From assembly GCA_025358195.1 (NCBI GenBank), contig JANYKP010000237.1, forward strand, positions 1 to 17,826: a stretch of 17,826 nucleotides of DNA, written 5' to 3'. A program made the position numbers and the translations under genes. Shown in pieces: positions 14,250 through 17,826 of the stretch. Each line of letters starts with the position of its first letter. Within the stretch, counting starts at the first letter, position 1. The DNA is from Cyclobacteriaceae bacterium. GTDB lineage: Bacteria; Bacteroidota; Bacteroidia; Cytophagales; Cyclobacteriaceae. A model generated the notes under the pieces. It was not told the origin of the DNA, made no database searches, and saw only the letters and a list, made by a program, of their open reading frames with translations.

Positions 14250-14510
14250 ATGGATATCCCGCAAATCATCCGAAAAATTAGAAGACGGTTCTTTAGTAAA
14301 AAACACCGTGAGGCAAGAAAAAGACAGCGTTTTTTATTGAACATCATTGGAACAAACGCTTTCACCAAACTGACCCCACAGGACAAGATTGTATCCCTGG
14401 CAAAACTGATAGCGCTCTACCGATACGACTTTGGCAGCACACCAAGAAAGCTTGAAGTAATCCTATTGCGTTTTAGTAATGATCTAAGACATCAATTAAG
14501 CAAAAATTAG
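14250..14510 (+). CDS. Small basic hypothetical protein
   Basis: 86 residues, not recognised. It starts MDIPQIIRKIRRRFFSKKHR, is very rich in lysine and arginine in its first third, and then has two or three predicted helices (FLLNIIGTNAFTKLTPQDKI, VSLAKLIALYRYDFGS). No membrane segment or signal peptide. The overall composition looks like protein, and the neighbouring frames are interrupted, so it is kept at moderate confidence. It lies between a signal-peptide remnant and the convergent tex gene. Its job may be nucleic acid binding, but that rests on charge alone. Confidence 0.45.
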   Translation: MDIPQIIRKIRRRFFSKKHREARKRQRFLLNIIGTNAFTKLTPQDKIVSLAKLIALYRYDFGSTPRKLEVILLRFSNDLRHQLSKN

Positions 14511-14586
14511 TCCTAGCCAAATCTATTTATCTTGTTCGTCTATTCGAATCGAATGGGAAGTAATCTTTGGTACGGATGGCTAATTT

Positions 14587-16875
14587 TTACTTCTTAAACT
14601 TCTCCTTCAACATCGCCAACTTATTCTCCATACTTTCTTCCTTTACAAGCGTCTTCACGCGAGGTTTTTCTTCTTGAGTCGTTTTCTGATTGCTCCCTGC
14701 CCTTTCTTTTTGCCGTGGTTTCTCAGCACCGCCACCAAACGGATCAAGCTTCATGGACAATGCGATCCGCTTCCTTGTCACATCAACCTCCATCACTGTT
14801 ACGCGCACTTTCTGCTGCACGGCAATCACTTGGTTGGGGTCCTTTATAAACGTATCACTCAGGTGGCTAATATGTACAAGGCCATCCTGATGTACGCCAA
14901 CGTCTACGAATGCTCCGAAGTTGGTAACGTTGGTAACAATGCCCGGGAGTACCATGCCCACTTTGAGATCGTTGATTTCGTGAATACCCTCCTCGAAACT
15001 GAAGACTTCGAATTTCTCACGTGGGTCACGGCCGGGTTTCTCTAATTCTGCTACGATGTCGGTCAATGTTGGCAAACCTACTTTATCGCTTATGTATTTA
15101 TTCAGATCCAGGCCCGTGCGGCATTGGGCATCGGTCATTAGGTCAGTTATAGAGCAACCGAGGTCTTTTGCAAACTTTTCTACGATAGAATAGCTTTCAG
15201 GATGCACCGCGCTTCGATCCAGTGGATTTTTTGAATCGCGTATCCGTAAGAACCCGGCACACTGTTCGAACGCTTTGTCGCCGAGACGGGAAACTTTGCG
15301 CAATGCGCTGCGATCTTTGAACGCGCCGTGTTGGTTGCGGTAGTCGACAATACTCTTTGCCAGTTGTGGTCCAAGCCCTGAGACATAGGAAAGCAGTTCC
15401 TTGCTGGCAGTGTTCACTTCCACTCCCACCGAATTCACGCAACTCATCACCACGTCATCCAGACCGGCTTTTAGTTTTGCCTGATCCACATCGTGCTGAT
15501 ATTGGCCTACTCCAATGGATTTCGCATCGATCTTCACCAGTTCTGCAAGCGGGTCGGTGAGCCTGCGTCCGATAGAAACGGCACCTCGAACAGTGATATC
15601 CTGATCGGGGAATTCTTCCCGTGCAACGTCGGAAGCTGAATAAATGGATGCGCCGCTTTCATTCACCATCACTACGATGATTTCTTTGGGCAGCCCAATC
15701 CCTTTCACAAACGCCTCCGTTTCACGACCGGCGGTGCCATTGCCGATAGCGATCGCATCGATTTTGAATTTATCGCAAAGTCCTGCCACAATCGCCGTCG
15801 ACTTGGTTATCTCACGCTGTGGCTCGTTTGGATAGATGACCGTGTTGAAAAGAAGTTCGCCCTGTTCGCCAAGGCATACTAATTTTATCCCCGTACGAAA
15901 TCCGGGATCGAGGGCGAGCACGCGTTTTTGCCCAAGTGGAGAAGCCAGCAACAGCTCTTTCAGGTTGGTGGAGAAAACTTTGATGGCTTCCTGGTCGGCC
16001 ATCATTTTTGTTGCTATACGTAGTTCGCTTTCCAGCGAAGGTTTTAATAATCGCTTATAACTGTCTTTAACGGCTAGTTTGACTTGCTCTCCGGCCGGTC
16101 TGGATGATTTCACAAACTGGTGTTCGAGCGTCTGAACGGCCAGGTCTTCATTGGGTGAAATATCCAGGGAAATAAACCCTTCGTTCTCAGCCCGGCGCAT
16201 GGCCAACATCCGGTGGGAAGGAGTTTTCTTCACAAGCTCTTTCCACTCAAAGTAATCTTTAAACTTCTGAGCCTCGTCACTTTCTGCTTTTGACTTTACT
16301 ACTTTCGACGCTATGATCCCATCCTTCCAGAAAAGTTCGCGTATTGCCTTACGTGCTTCCTGGTTTTCGCTGACCCATTCGGCAATAATATCCCTGGCGC
16401 CATCGAGTGCTTTTTCCCGGGTGGCCACTCCTTTCTCAATATTAATAAACGAGGCTGCTACTTTTTCGACGTCGATATTTCCTTGCTCAAAAATACTGAG
16501 GGCAAGTGGCTCCAGGCCTTTTTCTTTTGCCATGGTGGCGCGTGTTTTGCGTTTGGGCTTGTATGGCAGATAAATATCTTCAAGATCTGCGAGTATATCT
16601 ACTTCATCAATTGCTTTTTTGAGTTCGGGAGTAAGCTTGCCTTGTTTCTCAATAGATTTCAAGATTGCCTCCTTCCGCCGGTCCAACCCCACTAATTGCT
16701 CATGCCGGTCCCGGATAGAAGTGAGAACCACCTCGTCCAGGCTGTCTGTTAGCTCCTTGCGGTAGCGGGCGATAAAGGGAATGGTAGCACCGTCTGCCAG
16801 CAAATCAACAACACATTGAACCTGAGAAGGCTTGAGGGATAACTCGGCAGCTAGGAGATGGGTGTTTTTTTCCAT
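14587..16875 (-). CDS. tex: Tex, RNA-binding transcription accessory protein
   Basis: 762 residues, the usual Tex length. Order of domains: helical N-terminal region (1-310) with TIPFIARYRKE at 31-41 and DLEDIYLPYKPKRKTRATMA at 97-116; YqgF-like RNase H fold from 318 (VLALDPGFRTG) to about 440; helix-hairpin-helix pair around 487-545 (VEVNTASKELLSYVSGLGP); S1 RNA-binding domain 638-711 (FGAFVDVGVHQDGLVHISHL). A low-complexity Gln/Lys-rich tail follows. Tex is a highly conserved cytoplasmic protein that binds RNA and affects transcription and sensitivity to stress. The ATG at 16875 fits the family start. A weak promoter is found upstream at 16910-16940. It appears to be transcribed alone. Confidence 0.95.
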   Translation of the reverse strand: MEKNTHLLAAELSLKPSQVQCVVDLLADGATIPFIARYRKELTDSLDEVVLTSIRDRHEQLVGLDRRKEAILKSIEKQGKLTPELKKAIDEVDILADLEDIYLPYKPKRKTRATMAKEKGLEPLALSIFEQGNIDVEKVAASFINIEKGVATREKALDGARDIIAEWVSENQEARKAIRELFWKDGIIASKVVKSKAESDEAQKFKDYFEWKELVKKTPSHRMLAMRRAENEGFISLDISPNEDLAVQTLEHQFVKSSRPAGEQVKLAVKDSYKRLLKPSLESELRIATKMMADQEAIKVFSTNLKELLLASPLGQKRVLALDPGFRTGIKLVCLGEQGELLFNTVIYPNEPQREITKSTAIVAGLCDKFKIDAIAIGNGTAGRETEAFVKGIGLPKEIIVVMVNESGASIYSASDVAREEFPDQDITVRGAVSIGRRLTDPLAELVKIDAKSIGVGQYQHDVDQAKLKAGLDDVVMSCVNSVGVEVNTASKELLSYVSGLGPQLAKSIVDYRNQHGAFKDRSALRKVSRLGDKAFEQCAGFLRIRDSKNPLDRSAVHPESYSIVEKFAKDLGCSITDLMTDAQCRTGLDLNKYISDKVGLPTLTDIVAELEKPGRDPREKFEVFSFEEGIHEINDLKVGMVLPGIVTNVTNFGAFVDVGVHQDGLVHISHLSDTFIKDPNQVIAVQQKVRVTVMEVDVTRKRIALSMKLDPFGGGAEKPRQKERAGSNQKTTQEEKPRVKTLVKEESMENKLAMLKEKFKK

Positions 16876-16909
16876 TGAGTATTAGTACAAGAATGTTGAA
16901 TGACGATAG

Positions 16910-16940
16910 CAAAGTAAATGGGCTCGTAAAAATGATAAAA
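16910..16940 (-). promoter_or_regulatory. Possible promoter of tex
   Basis: On the minus strand TTTT (16940-16937), 19 bases, then TTACTTTG (16917-16910), close to TTTG-N19-TAnnTTTG with two mismatches. The implied leader is about 27 bases. This is weaker than the ATP-grasp promoter. Confidence 0.35.
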
Positions 16941-17019
16941 AGGGGGGCTAATCCTACTTTTTCAAGTTCAAAGATTTCCTTTGTACCCTCCATGAGCTCA
17001 TTTTTTTGTTTGTTTTATC

Positions 17020-17087
17020 CACAGGGCTTCACCCTGTGTTATGATCTGTCACCCCTTTGGGGTTTGTTAACTACAAACCTGGAGGTT
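17020..17087. repeat. Cluster of three small hairpins (REP-like element)
   Basis: CACAGGG-cttca-CCCTGTG (17020-17038), ACCCC-ttt-GGGGT (17051-17063), and AACCT-gg-AGGTT (17076-17087). Three perfect small palindromes in 70 bases suggest a REP-type dispersed element between tex and the sigma gene. The first two resemble a phrase I recall scattered in Bacteroidota genomes; this is not verified here. Confidence 0.55.
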
Positions 17088-17148
17088 AAATTGCTTTTGT
17101 GGCAAAGTCAGGACTAATAACGAATTATTTTGAGGTGACGCTGTCAAA

Positions 17149-17823
17149 TCAACTTAACACTAGATTGATTTGCTTCATCACACGTGCAGCCATTAGCGCG
17201 CAGCGGGAGGCATGAAATACAAACAGTTCCAATGAACTCAATTCAGAACGAAGCATATCCTTTAACATGATCTTCGCCCGGTGCAGTCGGATCTTTACAT
17301 TTTCTTCCGATATCCCGAGTATGATGGCGGCATCTGATACCGAAGTTTGTTCGATCTCCCGCAGGACGAAAATAATTCTATATTTTGAAGGAAGATGATC
17401 AATGGCTGCCTCCACTGCCCGCTTAAGATTTTCACCCACTTCCGCCGTGGACTCGCTTGGGATTTCGAACAGACTCCCGCTATCTTCTTCCTGGAGCGCA
17501 TTTATATCAAGATGTTTCCTCCCCTTCAATTTGGTTGCATGCTGAAAGGCACAATTAATGAGTATGCGCGTTAGCCAGGTAGAAAATTGGGCTTCCTTCC
17601 TGAATTGATGAAGCTTTTCGTATCCGCGAATGTAAGCCTCCTGCATCACGTCCTCAATGTCTTCTGTTTCATGAAGAATCCCTCTGGCCGTCTTATACAA
17701 CAGGTTGTTATAGCGGCGCACCAAAATTTCATAATCCTCCTTTTTGCCACGCAATACGCTTGAGATGATACTATCATCGGTCAAGCTTCGATCAGCGGCG
17801 AGTATAACGGAATTGGCGAGCAT
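17149..17823 (-). CDS. ECF (sigma-70 family) RNA polymerase sigma factor
   Basis: 224 residues from the ATG at 17823, three bases from the right edge, so an upstream start cannot be ruled out. Region 2 spans about 28-96: YEILVRRYNNLLYKTARGIL, then DIEDVMQEAYIRGYEKLHQF and STWLTRILINCAF. Region 4 is about 135-190: HLPSKYRIIFVLREIEQTS, then IILGISEENVKIRLHRAKIML, a standard helix-turn-helix. The linker at 100-130 is acidic. The C-terminal 30 residues carry RCALMAARVMKQI, an extension seen in several Bacteroidota ECF factors. No anti-sigma gene lies downstream; any partner would be outside the window. Target promoters are unknown. Confidence 0.9.
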   Translation of the reverse strand: MLANSVILAADRSLTDDSIISSVLRGKKEDYEILVRRYNNLLYKTARGILHETEDIEDVMQEAYIRGYEKLHQFRKEAQFSTWLTRILINCAFQHATKLKGRKHLDINALQEEDSGSLFEIPSESTAEVGENLKRAVEAAIDHLPSKYRIIFVLREIEQTSVSDAAIILGISEENVKIRLHRAKIMLKDMLRSELSSLELFVFHASRCALMAARVMKQINLVLS

Positions 17824-17826
17824 TGT

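Overview
The window looks like chromosome of a member of the Bacteroidota, most likely order Cytophagales. Several family-level signs support this: a DUF4249 lipoprotein, a membrane-anchored winged-helix regulator with a periplasmic domain, a YycJ-type metallo-hydrolase, a 48-residue MKKSLFKVLA-type protein, promoters of the TTTG / TAnnTTTG class, and genes with little Shine-Dalgarno sequence. No tRNA, rRNA, CRISPR array, transposase or prophage gene was seen. Most genes are on the minus strand.

Left part (1-6600). A small secreted DUF2541-like protein with a clear terminator is followed by a DUF885 putative metallopeptidase lipoprotein. A TruA-family pseudouridine synthase with an unusual catalytic loop converges on it. 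Then come a 48-residue conserved protein, a two-pass membrane winged-helix regulator, and a divergent secreted protein. The regulator and the secreted protein share a promoter region carrying eight T-rich half-sites spaced by 10-11 bp, a plausible operator for the regulator. A YycJ-like metallo-beta-lactamase-fold hydrolase follows, ending at a hairpin terminator.

Centre (6600-11900). This is the most unusual part. Two Ddl-like ATP-grasp ligases form a tightly coupled operon (the TAA of one overlaps the ATG of the next) behind a good Bacteroidota promoter. The second ligase is fused to a complete SET methyltransferase domain with a post-SET zinc-binding cluster. A stand-alone SET protein of the same kind lies 1.7 kb upstream on the same strand, with a Cys-rich DUF4249 lipoprotein in between. 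The suggested reading is an amide- or peptide-ligating pathway whose product or target is also lysine-methylated. Substrate and product are unknown.

Right part (11860-17826). This holds a DUF1801 protein, an unrecognised lipoprotein whose real start is probably a TTG, about 900 bases with little coding content (including a signal-peptide-only ORF), a small basic hypothetical protein, the RNA-binding protein Tex, a cluster of small hairpins, and an ECF sigma factor running up to the right edge.

Dispersed palindromic sequence (3839-3923, 6448-6587, 17020-17087) sits in gene gaps and resembles REP/MITE-like intergenic elements.
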